NCBI RefSeq assembly: GCF_020164785.1
Contig: NZ_JAIUGX010000005.1
Coordinates: forward strand, 62,001 to 126,000
Direction of reading: 5' to 3'
From: Mesorhizobium sp. ES1-1
GTDB lineage: Bacteria > Pseudomonadota > Alphaproteobacteria > Rhizobiales > Rhizobiaceae
DNA: 64,000 nucleotides
Position 1 is the stretch's first letter; every line of letters starts with the position of its first letter. The notes under the pieces were generated by a model that was not told the origin of the DNA, did no database searches, and saw nothing but the letters and a program-made list of their open reading frames with translations. Positions 7,767 to 17,357 of the stretch are shown one piece after another. Position numbers and translations under genes: made by a program.

Positions 7767-7931
7767 ATGCTACAGGATCAAAAACCACGCACACCGTTCT
7801 CGCGCGTCGCACTCGTGGTGATCGTCGTCATTTGTGCCGTCATCGTGACCGTGTTCTTTATCGGGTTCGAATACTCGAAGCCCAATCAGGGTGCGCTCAT
7901 CGTGCCAGGAGGATCGCAGCAGGCACAATAA
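7767..7931 (+). CDS. 54-aa single-helix membrane protein
   Basis: ATG 7767 opens a frame encoding MLQDQKPRTPFSR, a strong membrane helix (VALVVIVVICAVIVTVFFIG) and an outer tail ending GALIVPGGSQQAQ. Orientation is probably N-in, C-out. It begins 58 bp after the SDR stop with no terminator between, so it is likely co-transcribed from the stress promoter at 6769. No clear ribosome site is visible and no family is known to me. Confidence 0.6.
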   Translation: MLQDQKPRTPFSRVALVVIVVICAVIVTVFFIGFEYSKPNQGALIVPGGSQQAQ

Positions 7932-8043
7932 GCGCGGGGGCGCAGACCTGCGTATGATGCTGCTGGCCTAGCATCGATGCCACCGGGCCGGCCGACAGCC
8001 GCTGGAGTAAAGCGCCAGTGGGAGGGCGCCGCCAGCGCCATTG

Positions 8044-8071
8044 CACGAGACGAAATCGGATTCGTCTCGTG
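8044..8071. terminator. strong hairpin between convergent genes
   Basis: A perfect 11-bp inverted repeat (CACGAGACGAA / TTCGTCTCGTG) encloses a 6-base loop. It lies between the plus-strand membrane peptide ending at 7931 and the minus-strand gene ending at 8100. A role as a bidirectional terminator is inferred from position; neither side has a T-run. Confidence 0.5.
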
Positions 8072-8099
8072 TCGCGGCTCATCGAGCTAGGTATTCGGC

Positions 8100-8480
8100 T
8101 CAAAGCTCGGTGCTGCTTCGGCCCCTCTCGAAGACGGGGATGTCTTCCTCGTCCTCTTCATCGTCGCTGGTCGGTATGTCCTCAGCGTAACTGCGGGTCA
8201 GTTCCTCAGTCTCGCTCAGACCGTCGATCGTCTCATTGGCGCCGGCCCCTTCATCATGGCGGCCAGTGATCTCGCTGCGAGGTCTTGCACCGATTGGCTG
8301 GTCGACATCGTCGGCTCCAATAAAGCCGGGATCGGCGCCGTGCCTGTCTTTATGACCCGCCGGGCTGTCCAACAAGGCGGCATCTTCCGGGCGGATGGGC
8401 TCATCATTGGCGAAGTCGCTCGGTCTTGAGTTCGGCATATCGGGTGTTTCCGGCATCTCTGACACTCCTGGCGAAGGCAT
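8100..8480 (-). CDS. acidic, probably disordered hypothetical protein
   Basis: The 126-aa frame is rich in Asp, Glu, Pro and Gly, with an extreme acidic stretch near the end (PTSDDEEDEEDIPVFERGR). No membrane helix, signal peptide or known domain is visible. The start may be ATG 8480 or the internal Met at 8456 (MPETPDMPNSRPSD). It follows the DUF4142 gene by 43 bp with a hairpin between, so it may be a downstream member of that stress transcript. Short acidic proteins of this style occur in Mesorhizobium stress loci, but the function is unknown. Confidence 0.55.
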   Translation of the reverse strand: MPSPGVSEMPETPDMPNSRPSDFANDEPIRPEDAALLDSPAGHKDRHGADPGFIGADDVDQPIGARPRSEITGRHDEGAGANETIDGLSETEELTRSYAEDIPTSDDEEDEEDIPVFERGRSSTEL

Positions 8481-8482
8481 GT

Positions 8483-8504
8483 TGACCGGCTCGGAAGCCG
8501 GTCA
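8483..8504 (-). other. intercistronic hairpin
   Basis: TGACCGGCT and AGCCGGTCA form a perfect 9-bp stem with loop CGGA between the DUF4142 stop at 8524 and the next minus-strand start at 8480. It may attenuate read-through or stabilise the upstream mRNA. Confidence 0.5.
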
Positions 8505-8523
8505 GCTGTGGGCGGCGAGGTCC

Positions 8524-9036
8524 TCAGCCCTCAGAACCGGTCTTGCCCAGTTGCTTGGCATGTTTGAAATGCTCGCGGATGATCGGCGCGGTCTTTTTGG
8601 CATGTGCCTTCAAGTCCTTGGCTTCGCCTCCCTTGGCATAGGATGTCATCAATGCCAGGGCTTCCTGGTGCGCTGCCAACTGAGCCTGGACGTAGGCGTC
8701 ATCGAATGCCTCGCTGTTGTCATTGCCCAGCGCCTTCAACAGGGATGCATGCTTGCTCGTCATCTCGGGAGCCACGGCGACATCGTCCTTCTTAGCGGCC
8801 GCCATGAGCTGCTTGGACGATTTCGTATGATCCTTGATCATCATGCGAGCGAATTCCTTCACGGCTGATGTGTGCGATTTCTGCAAGGCCAATTCGCTCG
8901 AACGGATCTCGAACATATCCGAACTGGCAGCGGCCGCGACGAATTCCTGCGGGGACACAGTAGCGGTCTGAGCCATTGCAACCGGGCTGCTCACACCGAT
9001 GGTGATCGCAGCAACAAGCGTCTTCACGAAATGCAT
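8524..9036 (-). CDS. DUF4142 periplasmic protein
   Basis: This 170-aa protein starts at ATG 9036, where GAAGGAGAACAAC gives a good ribosome site; the upstream in-frame Met at 9051 overlaps that site. A signal peptide (MHFVKTLVAAITIGVSSPVAMA) leads into the DUF4142 four-helix domain: SPQEFVAAAASSDMFEIRSS, VKEFARMMIKDHTKSSKQL, YVQAQLAAHQEALALMTSYA and a final APIIREHFKHAKQL. The family is periplasmic and ferritin-like in topology, of unknown activity. The EcfG-type promoter upstream points to stress induction. Confidence 0.92.
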   Translation of the reverse strand: MHFVKTLVAAITIGVSSPVAMAQTATVSPQEFVAAAASSDMFEIRSSELALQKSHTSAVKEFARMMIKDHTKSSKQLMAAAKKDDVAVAPEMTSKHASLLKALGNDNSEAFDDAYVQAQLAAHQEALALMTSYAKGGEAKDLKAHAKKTAPIIREHFKHAKQLGKTGSEG

Positions 9037-9073
9037 GTTGTTCTCCTTCAATGATGCATTGTTCCGACAGCCG

Positions 9074-9098
9074 AACCTCGCTTAGAAATCCTTGTTCC
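9074..9098 (-). promoter_or_regulatory. EcfG-type general-stress promoter
   Basis: On the minus strand GGAAC (9098-9094) and GGTT (9077-9074) are separated by 16 bases. They match the two plus-strand elements at 6073 and 6769 exactly in both boxes and spacing. It lies 38 bp upstream of the DUF4142 ATG. Confidence 0.75.
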
Positions 9099-9161
9099 GT
9101 TCGTCCTCAAAAAACGATTGAAGCGGCGCCCGGATGCCGGCCCGGTGCGAGACTGATTGCC

Positions 9162-10676
9162 TCAGGTGCCGCAGAAGGTCTGCAGCACCCGCTCATCCGG
9201 CTGTGGCGGTTCGGCGTAGCGCTCCATGCCCGGCTGCTCATCGAAGGGCCGGGTAACCACCTCGAGCATTTCCTCGAATGGCTTGAAGTCGCCGCCCAAC
9301 GCCGCCTGGATCATCTCCTCGATGCGGTGATTGCGCGGGATGAATTTCGGGTTTACCGCGTGCATGGTTGCCCGGCGCGTGGCGCTGTCGGTTGGTTCGC
9401 TGGCAATCCGCTCGCGCCACCGCGCGGACCAAGCGTCGAATGCGTCCGGATCCGGGAACAATTGCCGGGTCGCTCCCTGGCCTTGCGCCGTGTCGAGGTC
9501 GTCGCCCAAGCGCCGGAATGCGAGCGTGAAGTCGGCCTCGCCGCGAGCCAACACATCCAGAAAATCAGCCGCGAGCTGCAAGTCGCCGTCCGCCTCGGTC
9601 AGAAGCCCCAGTTTTCTGCGGAAACCGCGCTGCAGAACAGTCTCGTAGGACGCCTGGAACGATCTCAGCACATCCTCAGCTTCGGCCACGGCTTCGTTTT
9701 CGTCCGGGCTCATCAGCGGCAGCAGCGTTTCGGCAAAGCGCGCCAGGTTCCATGTCGCGACACGAGGCTGGTTGGCATAGGCGTAGCGTCCGACGCGGTC
9801 GATGGAACTGAACACCGTGGCCGGGTCATAAGCATCGAGGAAGGCGCAGGGGCCATAGTCGATGGTCTCGCCCGAGATCGCCATATTGTCGGTGTTCATG
9901 ACACCATGGATGAAGCCGACCAGCATCCAGCGCGCCACCAGCTCCGCCTGCGCGGCGACAACGGCCGCCAGCAAAGCGCGATAAGGCCGTGCTTCACCGG
10001 CCAGCTGTGGGAAGTGACGCTGAATGGAATAGTCCGCGAGGATCTTGAGCGCCTCCGTGTCATGGCGCGCGGCGAAATATTGGAACGTGCCGATGCGGAT
10101 ATGGCTTGCAGCCACACGTGTAAGGACCGCGCCCGGCAGCCGGACCTCGCGATAGACCGGATCGCCGGTGAGCACCGCAGCCAGGGTTCGCGTCGTTGGA
10201 ATGCCCAGCGCGGCCATCGCTTCGCTGACGACATATTCGCGCAGCACGGGGCCGAGGGCCGCACGGCCGTCGCCATTGCGCGAGAAACGCGTCGGGCCCG
10301 ATCCCTTCAGCTGGATGTCGCGGCGAATGCCGTTCACGTCCACGACTTCGCCCAACAGCAGCGCGCGGCCATCACCAAGCTGAGGCACGAAATTTCCAAA
10401 CTGATGGCCCGCATAGGCCAAGGCGACCGGCTGCAGGCCTTCGGGAAACCTGTTGCCGGCAAGCATCTGCACCCCGTCCGGGCTGGTAAGCTGGTCGGCA
10501 TCGAGCCCTAGCTCGTCGGCAAGTGCCCGATTGAAGCGGATCAGACTGGGTTCGGAGACCGGCTTAGGCTCCGATTGTGCGAAGAAGCGCTCCGGCAATT
10601 GCGCATAGCTGTTCGAAAGCGCTGGAAGCTGCATCCGAATGGCCCGGGTTTGTTCAGGGGTCGCAGGTGAAATCAT
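9162..10676 (-). CDS. selO: protein adenylyltransferase SelO (YdiU/UPF0061)
   Basis: At 504 aa this is full-length SelO, a pseudokinase-fold enzyme that transfers AMP from ATP to protein hydroxyls and is linked to redox stress. Family landmarks are clear: LAYAGHQFGNFVPQLGDGRA near residue 88, LKGSGPTRFSRNGDGRAALG near 122, REYVVSEAMAALGIPTTR, the metal-binding GVMNTDNMAISGETIDYGPC near 260, and YANQPRVATWNLARFAE. The C-terminal half ends RYAEPPQPDERVLQTFCGT with the conserved near-terminal Cys. Start ATG 10676 or the internal Met at 10634 are both possible. The gene appears monocistronic. Confidence 0.96.
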   Translation of the reverse strand: MISPATPEQTRAIRMQLPALSNSYAQLPERFFAQSEPKPVSEPSLIRFNRALADELGLDADQLTSPDGVQMLAGNRFPEGLQPVALAYAGHQFGNFVPQLGDGRALLLGEVVDVNGIRRDIQLKGSGPTRFSRNGDGRAALGPVLREYVVSEAMAALGIPTTRTLAAVLTGDPVYREVRLPGAVLTRVAASHIRIGTFQYFAARHDTEALKILADYSIQRHFPQLAGEARPYRALLAAVVAAQAELVARWMLVGFIHGVMNTDNMAISGETIDYGPCAFLDAYDPATVFSSIDRVGRYAYANQPRVATWNLARFAETLLPLMSPDENEAVAEAEDVLRSFQASYETVLQRGFRRKLGLLTEADGDLQLAADFLDVLARGEADFTLAFRRLGDDLDTAQGQGATRQLFPDPDAFDAWSARWRERIASEPTDSATRRATMHAVNPKFIPRNHRIEEMIQAALGGDFKPFEEMLEVVTRPFDEQPGMERYAEPPQPDERVLQTFCGT

Positions 10677-11087
10677 GGCAGCTGGCTCGGATCGGGATGG
10701 AGCGGCTCCGGTTCTAGGAGCCTATTTCATATAGGACGCAACGTCGCCGGTGCCATCCCGATCCATCAGTTCATCGAATCCATGAGATCCGGTCCGCCTT
10801 CTAGAGGTACCGCCAGCGTCACCCCATTTTCAGCTGCGGATTGGCGACCTCAACGGCTGCATCATTGCCGCCGCGCTACCTGCCCGAGATCGACGATGAC
10901 TTGGCAGAACCGTTGCAAACGGCCTGCGCGGCCGCCACTGCCGCAGCCAGCACAATCTGGGTCAGCGCCACGCGCTGGTCAGCGGTGGCTGGGCAACACC
11001 AGCGCCAACAGCGGCACGATGCCGAAGACATGATTTTCAAGAGATTGCTTACGGCCAGCCCGGTCGAACCAGGGCCGAACCGGCAGG
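10677..11087. other. 411-bp intergenic region, no gene seen
   Basis: Between selO and the GNAT gene, six-frame inspection gives only short low-complexity frames with no start-site support or family pattern. The minus strand has Ala-rich fragments that could be a gene relic, but nothing can be named. The end near 10677-10780 probably holds the selO promoter. Confidence 0.4.
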
Positions 11088-11645
11088 TTAGACGGCCGGT
11101 CGCGCCCCCAGCTCCCGCCGGACCAGAACCAGCGTCGCATCGTCGGGATCGGTGGTGATGGTAAAGCCCGAGTCACGCTCGACTTCGATCGCGGCGCGGT
11201 TTTCACGGCTCTCGATCGACTGGATGGCACTCAGCCCGAGTCGTTCGGCATATTTCGAGATATAGGCGAGCAACTCCCAGCCAATGCCCAGATGCTTGCG
11301 ATCCGCGCGAATACAGATCGCAACCTCGCCATTTCGATCGGCTGCATCGCTTGCCAGCGTCGCAACCGCGATCAGCATTCCGTCGTCGGAGACGGCAAGA
11401 AAATTATGGACATGGGCGTCGTCGGACCGCGTCATGGCCACCAGCCGTTCATGTGAAACTTCCTTCATGGCGCCGAGAAAGCGAAATCGCAAATCGTCGG
11501 GCGTCACGTGGGTGAAGAATTCCGCCAGCGCCGGCTCATCTTCCGGGCGCGCGCGGCGCACTTCGAAGCGAAGGCCGGTATGGGTGGTGAGTCTATTGTC
11601 CATCGTCCTAGCATCCTTGATCTGAGGCCGGCTCTGCGCCGTCAT
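11088..11645 (-). CDS. GNAT family N-acetyltransferase
   Basis: This 185-aa protein has a single GNAT domain: FEVRRARPEDEPALAEFF at the start, the central strand with HNFLAVSDDGMLIAVATL, then the acetyl-CoA loop region VAICIRADRKHLGIGWELLA and the final YAERLGLSAIQSIESRENRA. The DLRFRFLGAMKEVSHERL segment resembles the acetyltransferase domain of Pat-type protein lysine acetylases, though no cyclic-nucleotide or CoA-ligase domain is attached. ATG 11645 has an AGAGAGA site; Met at 11603 is an alternative start. It lies 28 bp downstream of the FixK-like gene on the same strand, so co-transcription is likely. Confidence 0.85.
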   Translation of the reverse strand: MTAQSRPQIKDARTMDNRLTTHTGLRFEVRRARPEDEPALAEFFTHVTPDDLRFRFLGAMKEVSHERLVAMTRSDDAHVHNFLAVSDDGMLIAVATLASDAADRNGEVAICIRADRKHLGIGWELLAYISKYAERLGLSAIQSIESRENRAAIEVERDSGFTITTDPDDATLVLVRRELGARPAV

Positions 11646-11673
11646 TGTCGTCTCTCTTGCGCGGGGAGCCCCC

Positions 11674-12348
11674 TCATTCGCTCATGCAGTGGAGCGCGTC
11701 CTGCTTGAGGATCTCGATGCTGCGCAGGTTGAGCAGGCGAATGACGCCCTTGTCCTTCAGCCGGGTGAAGACCCGCGAGACGGTCTCGATGGTGAGGCCG
11801 AGATAGTCGCCGATATCCATGCGCGACATCGGTAGCTCCACCTGCCGCAAGCCGCCTTGGCGCTCCGCCATGTCGACCAGGAAGGCGGCGACACGTTCGA
11901 TGGCGTTCTGGCGCCCGAGGACCAGGAGGTGTTCCTGCGCGCGCGTCAGGCCCTTGAGCGCCAAGGGCAGCAGCTGACGCGCCATCTCGGCTCCAGTTGC
12001 CAGGCGAAGGACGCGGACCCCGGTCGCGTTGATCGCTTCGGCGAAGAAATGATGCGTCGAGTCGGCTTCGAAGCCGAAGGTCTCGCCGGCAAGGTGGAAG
12101 GCGCTGATCTGGCGGCGGCCGTCGGCGAGCAGGCGGTAGATGCGCACGGCGCCGAATTCGACCTGATAGAAGGCCCCGGCCTTCTCGCCCTGTGCATAGA
12201 TCTCCGCACCGGCGGCGAAAAAGCTGACCGGCTGCGCCGGTGCCGGGTCAAATGTTTCCGGCAAGCCTGGCTGAGCAGAATGCGACGGCAGCGAAATCCT
12301 GGAGGCGGTGTAGGCGTGCATGGCTGTTGTCCCGGTGAACCTTGACAC
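11674..12348 (-). CDS. fixK: Crp/Fnr family regulator, FixK class
   Basis: This 224-aa regulator has a cyclic-nucleotide-binding-like beta barrel (about residues 40-125) and a C-terminal HTH with DIGDYLGLTIETVSRVFTRL. The recognition helix has the E-x2-S-R signature that contacts TTGAY half-sites in FNR and FixK. The N-terminal cysteine cluster of FNR/FnrN is absent (only one Cys, near the C-terminus), so it should not sense oxygen by an Fe-S centre; this is the FixK pattern. Close FNR-type boxes lie upstream of arcD, the 18.5-kb genes, DUF2267 and uspA, so this protein is their likely regulator. Start 12348 or Met at 12321. Confidence 0.85.
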   Translation of the reverse strand: MSRFTGTTAMHAYTASRISLPSHSAQPGLPETFDPAPAQPVSFFAAGAEIYAQGEKAGAFYQVEFGAVRIYRLLADGRRQISAFHLAGETFGFEADSTHHFFAEAINATGVRVLRLATGAEMARQLLPLALKGLTRAQEHLLVLGRQNAIERVAAFLVDMAERQGGLRQVELPMSRMDIGDYLGLTIETVSRVFTRLKDKGVIRLLNLRSIEILKQDALHCMSE

Positions 12349-12635
12349 AGCAATCGCGCCAATCCGCGGTCAGCGAAATTCGGTTATGTCCCTACGGGAA
12401 ATTACTGAGTCGTGCGGCACCCGTCCCCCGTCGCGGTGTCACCAGGGCGGCCGCGCCGAGCCAACGCAACGGCCGGCGAGCCTACAAAACCGAGCAGCCA
12501 GGATGGCTTTCATAGAGCGTGTAAAAAATGAACGTCGCGTGGGCGCTACGTTTCGATCGCGCAATCTTGTTGCGCGGGCGGATAGGTCGCAACGGGCTCT
12601 ATGGCGGATCATGTCATCTGGGCGGTGGCCGTTGC

Positions 12636-13577
12636 CTAACGCCTCGCAGGCTGGCTTGGCGGAGGCAGTGCGCTGACCTCGAACCAAGTACCGCATTCCC
12701 CTCTGACAATCCTGCAAGCATCATCCAGTTTGCCGATCGCCGCTGGCCTGCCGGTCGCCGCGACGAATTCGCTTGCGGCGCTGATCTTCGGTCCCATGGA
12801 ACCGGAGGGAAAATCCCTTCCCGATATCTGCTTAGGGCCCACGCGCCGCAGCGCCCGGGCGGTCGCCGTTCCGTAGTCGACATAGACGGCGTCGACATCG
12901 GTCAACAGGAGCAGCATGTCGGCTTTCAATTGCTGGGCGAGCAGCGAGCTTGCCAGATCCTTGTCGATGACTGCTTCCACGCCGCAAAGACTGCCGTCAT
13001 CCCGGGCTACCACCGGAACCCCGCCGCCGCCGGTGCAGATGACGATCACGCCGTGCTCGACCAGAAACGAAATCACGGACGCTTCCAGGATCTCCAGCGG
13101 CCTTGGGGAAGGCACGACGCGGCGCCATTTGTCGCCATCCGGCGCGATCTGCCAGCCGCGTTCGGCGGCAAGCTTGCGCGCGGTTCCCTCGTCGTAGACC
13201 GGGCCTATCGGCTTCGTCGGGTGAACAAAGGCTGGATCGCGCGGGTCCACGGTCACCTGCGTCAGCAGGGTTGCGAACAGCCGCTGCTTGAGAAGGTTGG
13301 CGAGCTCCTGCTCAATCACATATCCGATCATGCCCGCGCTCTCGGCTCCGAGAACGTCCAGTGGGAACGCCCCGTCGCCTGGGCCGGCGGCGGCCTGAAG
13401 CGCGAGCAGGCCGACTTGCGGGCCGTTGCCGTGCGTGACAACAACCGAATGTCCTTCGCCGATGAGTTCGGCAAGCACGGATGCGGCGCGTTTGATGTTG
13501 ACGCGCTGGTTCTCGGCCGTCATCGGTTCACCACGGCGAAGCAGCGCGTTTCCGCCCAACGCGACGACGATAAGCAT
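12636..13577 (-). CDS. arcC: carbamate kinase ArcC
   Basis: This 313-aa enzyme is the last step of the arginine deiminase pathway, making ATP from carbamoyl phosphate and ADP in the cytosol. It has the amino-acid-kinase motifs [12 protein letters not shown] at the N-terminus, [14 protein letters not shown] near residue 55, the [11 protein letters not shown] loop, and [16 protein letters not shown] 13577 lies one base after the ornithine carbamoyltransferase stop (TGA-A-ATG), showing tight coupling; the longer frame to 13724 is antisense filler. Length matches the family. About 290 bp without a gene separate it from the regulator gene downstream. Confidence 0.95.
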   Translation of the reverse strand: MLIVVALGGNALLRRGEPMTAENQRVNIKRAASVLAELIGEGHSVVVTHGNGPQVGLLALQAAAGPGDGAFPLDVLGAESAGMIGYVIEQELANLLKQRLFATLLTQVTVDPRDPAFVHPTKPIGPVYDEGTARKLAAERGWQIAPDGDKWRRVVPSPRPLEILEASVISFLVEHGVIVICTGGGGVPVVARDDGSLCGVEAVIDKDLASSLLAQQLKADMLLLLTDVDAVYVDYGTATARALRRVGPKQISGRDFPSGSMGPKISAASEFVAATGRPAAIGKLDDACRIVRGECGTWFEVSALPPPSQPARR

Positions 13578-13578
13578 T

Positions 13579-14580
13579 TCAGTTACCGATCGTGGCGACA
13601 AGCAGGGCCTTGATCGTGTGCATGCGGTTTTCGGCCTGGTCGAAGACAATCGACGCAGCCGACTCGAAGACCTCGTCGCTGACCTCCATGCAGTCGATGC
13701 CGTATTCCTTCGCGATGAAGGCACCGATCTCGGTCTCGGTGTCGTGGAATGCGGGCAGGCAATGCATGAATTTGACGTGGGGGTTGCCGGCGGCAGCCAT
13801 CACATCGTGGGTGACTCTGTAAGGCGTCAAAAGACGAATGCGCTCGGCCCAGCCCGATTTGTCCTCGCCCATCGACATCCAGACGTCGGTGTAGATGAAA
13901 TCAGCGTCCTGCACGCAGGCCGTCACGTCCTCGTCGAGCCGGAAGCGGCCGCCGCTGCGCGCCGCCAGGTCGCGGACATGTGCGCAGAATTCCTCGTCTG
14001 GCCAGAGTTCCCCCGGCGAGGCAATGCGCATGTCGATGCCGACCTTGGCGGCTCCAAGCGCCAGCGACAGCGCGACGTTGTCGCGCCCTTCGCCAACGAA
14101 GGTGACGGTCATGTCCGAAAGATGCTTGTGCGTGAATTCGCGCATGGTCATCAAGTCGGCGAGGATCTGCGTCGGATGCGCCTCGTCCGTTAGACCGTTG
14201 TAGACCGGCACGCCGGCATGCGCGGCAAGCAGTTCGGCCTGGTGTTGGCCGAAGCCGCGATATTCGATGGCATCATACATGCGGCCAAGCACGCGGGCCG
14301 TATCCTTCATGGATTCCTTGTGGCCGATATGGCTGCCGGTGGGACCGAAATAAGTGACGTGGGCGCCTTGGTCATAGGCCGCCACCTCGAATCCTGTGCG
14401 TGTGCGCGTCGAATCCTTTTCGAAGATCAGCGCGATGTTCTTTCTGACCAGACGCGGGATCTCGTGGCCGGCGAGCTTTGCCGCCTTAAGGTCGGCCGCC
14501 AGTTTGAGAAGGAAGCGGATCTCGTCGGCCGTGAGATTGTCCAGGGTCAGGACGGAGCGGCCATGAAGATTGATCGACAT
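13579..14580 (-). CDS. arcB: catabolic ornithine carbamoyltransferase
   Basis: This 333-aa enzyme has the carbamoyl-phosphate motif [13 protein letters not shown] near residue 55, the [22 protein letters not shown] segment (quoted in part: [16 protein letters not shown]), and HCLPAFHD near 270 for ornithine binding. In this operon it should run phosphorolysis of citrulline, giving ornithine and carbamoyl phosphate. ATG 14580 has AAGGAG seven bases upstream; a Met at 14601 overlaps the arcA stop and is less likely. Sequence alone cannot separate catabolic ArcB from biosynthetic ArgF; context decides it. Confidence 0.95.
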   Translation of the reverse strand: MSINLHGRSVLTLDNLTADEIRFLLKLAADLKAAKLAGHEIPRLVRKNIALIFEKDSTRTRTGFEVAAYDQGAHVTYFGPTGSHIGHKESMKDTARVLGRMYDAIEYRGFGQHQAELLAAHAGVPVYNGLTDEAHPTQILADLMTMREFTHKHLSDMTVTFVGEGRDNVALSLALGAAKVGIDMRIASPGELWPDEEFCAHVRDLAARSGGRFRLDEDVTACVQDADFIYTDVWMSMGEDKSGWAERIRLLTPYRVTHDVMAAAGNPHVKFMHCLPAFHDTETEIGAFIAKEYGIDCMEVSDEVFESAASIVFDQAENRMHTIKALLVATIGN

Positions 14581-14597
14581 CGGGATCTCCTTTCGGA

Positions 14598-15812
14598 TCA
14601 AATCGGATCGCGCGCAATGGGACAGGTCATGCAGTGCCCGCCGCCGCGGCCGCGACTGAGCTCGGCGCCTTCGACCGTAATCACTTCGATGCCCGCCCTG
14701 CGCAGAAGCGTGTTGGTGTAGACATTGCGGTCATAGCCGATGACCACACCGGGCTCGACCGCAACGACATTGTTGCCGTCATCCCATTGCTCGCGCTCGG
14801 CCTCGTAGCGGTCGCCGCCGGTGGCGATGATGCGCAGCGAGCTCGACCCGAGGGCTTCAGCGACGACCGTCGTGAATGGCTTTGTCTCATCGGTGACCTC
14901 GACCGCCGCTTCTGCATCGCCCGGACGCAGCGAGAAGGTGCGCAACCGGTCGACGACCGGAGGGTACATGGTCACCAAGTCGCGGTCGCAGAAGGTGAAG
15001 ACCGTATCGAGATGCATGAAACTGCGGTCGCGCGGCATCAGTGCGGCAATCACGCGTGTCGCCTCGCCGGCGGAAAACAGGTTGCGCGCGAGGTCGCCCA
15101 CGGCTTGCGGCGTGGTGCGCTCCCCCATGCCGACAAGAACCGTTCCGCCGCCGATCGGCATGACGTCGCCGCCTTCGAGGCTGGTCCCTGTGCCCAGGTC
15201 CGGCGAAACGAAGGGAATACCGCTTTCGCGGAAACGGGGATGGAAGCGGTAGACGGCTTCGACATTGGCCGCTTCCGGGCGCCGCGCGGGCCAGTACATG
15301 GGATTGACGGAGACCGAGCCGTAGATCCAGCAGGAGCTGTCGCGGGTGAACAGCTGGTTTGGCAAAGGCGGCAGGACGAAATCCTGGGGAGCGAGCGTCC
15401 GTCCGGTCAGCCCCTTGGGTTCGAAAGGAAGCTCCGCCCGGGCAATGCCGCCGACGAGGCAAGACGACAATTGCTCCGGCGCCATTTCGTTGAGCCATCC
15501 GCGCAGTTCGTCGACCATGTCGAGCCCTACGACACCGGGATGGACCCGGCGGTCCAGAAGCCAGTCGCGGGCTATGGACAGGCTCATCGTCTCGGCCAAG
15601 AGCTCGCCGAAGGAATGCACCAGAACGCCGCGTTCGCGCAACGCATCGACAAAGACGTCGTGTTCCTGGCGAGCCCGCTTGACCCACAGAACGTCGTCAA
15701 AGAGCAGCGCCTTGCAGTTTTCCGGTGTCAGCCTGCGCAGGCTGAGGTCAGGACGATGGACCATCACTTCGCGCAGACGGCCGACTTCGGAATGGACACC
15801 CAGCTTCGTCAT
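14598..15812 (-). CDS. arcA: arginine deiminase ArcA
   Basis: This 404-aa hydrolase converts arginine to citrulline and ammonia. It starts [19 protein letters not shown], as the family does. Conserved substrate-binding blocks are present: [38 protein letters not shown] and [15 protein letters not shown] (with the catalytic His), and the terminal catalytic Cys lies in [12 protein letters not shown]. All key residues are intact. It is second in arcDABC, 13 bp after arcD and 17 bp before arcB, consistent with one transcript from the FNR/FixK box at 17358. Confidence 0.97.
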   Translation of the reverse strand: MTKLGVHSEVGRLREVMVHRPDLSLRRLTPENCKALLFDDVLWVKRARQEHDVFVDALRERGVLVHSFGELLAETMSLSIARDWLLDRRVHPGVVGLDMVDELRGWLNEMAPEQLSSCLVGGIARAELPFEPKGLTGRTLAPQDFVLPPLPNQLFTRDSSCWIYGSVSVNPMYWPARRPEAANVEAVYRFHPRFRESGIPFVSPDLGTGTSLEGGDVMPIGGGTVLVGMGERTTPQAVGDLARNLFSAGEATRVIAALMPRDRSFMHLDTVFTFCDRDLVTMYPPVVDRLRTFSLRPGDAEAAVEVTDETKPFTTVVAEALGSSSLRIIATGGDRYEAEREQWDDGNNVVAVEPGVVIGYDRNVYTNTLLRRAGIEVITVEGAELSRGRGGGHCMTCPIARDPI

Positions 15813-15825
15813 CGAACCAATCCTT

Positions 15826-17292
15826 TCACAGTGCGCTGACGGCGCCGGTCCACATCTCGTAAACGGCGAGCATGGCGACGACGACGAGGGCTACGGCGAG
15901 CACCGCTTCGACAGGATGGAACACGCGCTGGTTGGTTTCGCGGCGCGCCCAGATGTAGAAGATGATGCCGGGCGCATAGAGGATCGCGCACATGAAAAGA
16001 TATGCGGGCCCTGCGGCATAGACGAGCCAAAGTCCGTAGATCGTTGCCAGCAACCCCGCAAAAAGCGGACCGGCGCGTTGATCACCGCTCTGGTAGCTCT
16101 CTCCGGTCAATGCGAGCTTGGCCGCGTAGGCTCCGGAGAAAATGTAAGGAACCAGGATCGCGGCGGACGCAATGTAGAACAGGGCTTGATAGGTGCTCTG
16201 CGCGAAAAGCGTGATCACGAGGAAGGCCTGGACGAGCAGGTTGGTGATCAGAAGCGAGGTCGACGGCACGCCGCGCTCGCTTTCATGGCCGAAGAACTTC
16301 GGCATCGTGCCGTCCTTGGCGGCGACATGCGGAATTTCGGCGGCGAGCAGCGTCCAGCTCAGGAAGGCGCCGATAACGGACACGACCAGCGCGATGTTGA
16401 TCAGGATGGCGCCCCAGGGGCCCACGACCGCTTCAAGCACGCCGGCCATGGATGGGTTCTTCAGCGCGCCGAGTTCGGGCTGGCTGAGAATGCCTAGCGA
16501 CAGTAGCGACACCAGCGCATAGAGCGCGAGGCAAGTGAAGAAGCCAAGCGCCGTCGCCGTGGCGATGTCCTTGCGGCGCTCGGCCCTGCCGGAGAACACG
16601 CTGGCGCCTTCGATGCCGATGAAGACCCACAGGGTGACCAGCATCGTGCTCTTCACCTGCGCGGTGATCGAGCCAAGACTGGCGTTGCCGAGACCCGTGA
16701 AGTCGAGCGACCAGACCTGCAGCTTGAAAGCAACGGCAACCACTCCGACGAACAGGACAATCGGAGCGATTTTGGCCACCGTGACGATCAGGTTCACGAC
16801 AGCGGCCTGACGGATGCCGGCGAGGACCAGTATGTGGATGAGCCACAGCAAGATAGACGCGCCAAGCACCGCCTGCCAGGTGTTCCCGTCGCCGAAGGCT
16901 GGGAAGAAATAGGATAGGGCGCTGAACACGATGACTGCGTAGGAAACGTTGCCGACCCAAGCGCTGATCCAGTAGCCCCATGCGCTGTTGAAGCCAATGA
17001 AGGGGCCGAAGCCCGCCTTGGCGTAGGCGTAGGGGCCGGCGTCGAGCTCGGGCTTGCGGGTCGCCAGCGATTGATAGACGAAGACCAGCGCCAGCATGCC
17101 GACCGCGGTGATCGCCCAACCAATCATTATGGCGAGAGGGCCAGCACCTGCCGCCATGTTCTGCGGCAGGCTGAACACGCCGGAGCCGACCATGGAACCG
17201 ATGACCAATGCGGTCAGGGAACCCAGTCGAAGTTTCGACGGAGCCGCGGTCGCGATTTTCCGAACAGGAATGTTGATGTCGGCCGTGGTCAT
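15826..17292 (-). CDS. arcD: arginine/ornithine antiporter (APC family)
   Basis: This 488-aa membrane protein has about 12 helices in the APC amino-acid/polyamine antiporter pattern. It begins with [20 protein letters not shown], the conserved first helix, and has [14 protein letters not shown] and [18 protein letters not shown] in helix 6. It should exchange external arginine for internal ornithine across the inner membrane. ATG 17292 has a GGGAG site; longer starts at 17322 and 17364 would run into the FNR box. It is the first gene of the arginine deiminase operon, the order arcD-arcA-arcB-arcC known from ANR-controlled Pseudomonas operons. Confidence 0.92.
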   Translation of the reverse strand: MTTADINIPVRKIATAAPSKLRLGSLTALVIGSMVGSGVFSLPQNMAAGAGPLAIMIGWAITAVGMLALVFVYQSLATRKPELDAGPYAYAKAGFGPFIGFNSAWGYWISAWVGNVSYAVIVFSALSYFFPAFGDGNTWQAVLGASILLWLIHILVLAGIRQAAVVNLIVTVAKIAPIVLFVGVVAVAFKLQVWSLDFTGLGNASLGSITAQVKSTMLVTLWVFIGIEGASVFSGRAERRKDIATATALGFFTCLALYALVSLLSLGILSQPELGALKNPSMAGVLEAVVGPWGAILINIALVVSVIGAFLSWTLLAAEIPHVAAKDGTMPKFFGHESERGVPSTSLLITNLLVQAFLVITLFAQSTYQALFYIASAAILVPYIFSGAYAAKLALTGESYQSGDQRAGPLFAGLLATIYGLWLVYAAGPAYLFMCAILYAPGIIFYIWARRETNQRVFHPVEAVLAVALVVVAMLAVYEMWTGAVSAL

Positions 17293-17357
17293 GGTGCTCT
17301 CCCAAGATTTGAAGGCTGTCATGGGAGGCAGTGAATAGGAAAAAGAGGCCGGCAGCT

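Noticed and set aside
9051..10511. 486-aa plus-strand open frame
   Set aside because: Lies antisense to selO over its whole length and has no domain pattern; high GC makes such shadows common.
10979..11230. 83-aa minus-strand frame near the GNAT gene
   Set aside because: Overlaps the end of the GNAT gene in another frame; no start signal or family pattern.
12349..12635. Gene between arcC and the regulator
   Set aside because: Only short frames without start signals or patterns; likely promoter and terminator space.
12528..13613. 361-aa plus-strand frame
   Set aside because: Antisense to arcC.
14634..15839. 401-aa plus-strand open frame
   Set aside because: Antisense to arcA, whose catalytic motifs are intact; composition typical of a shadow.
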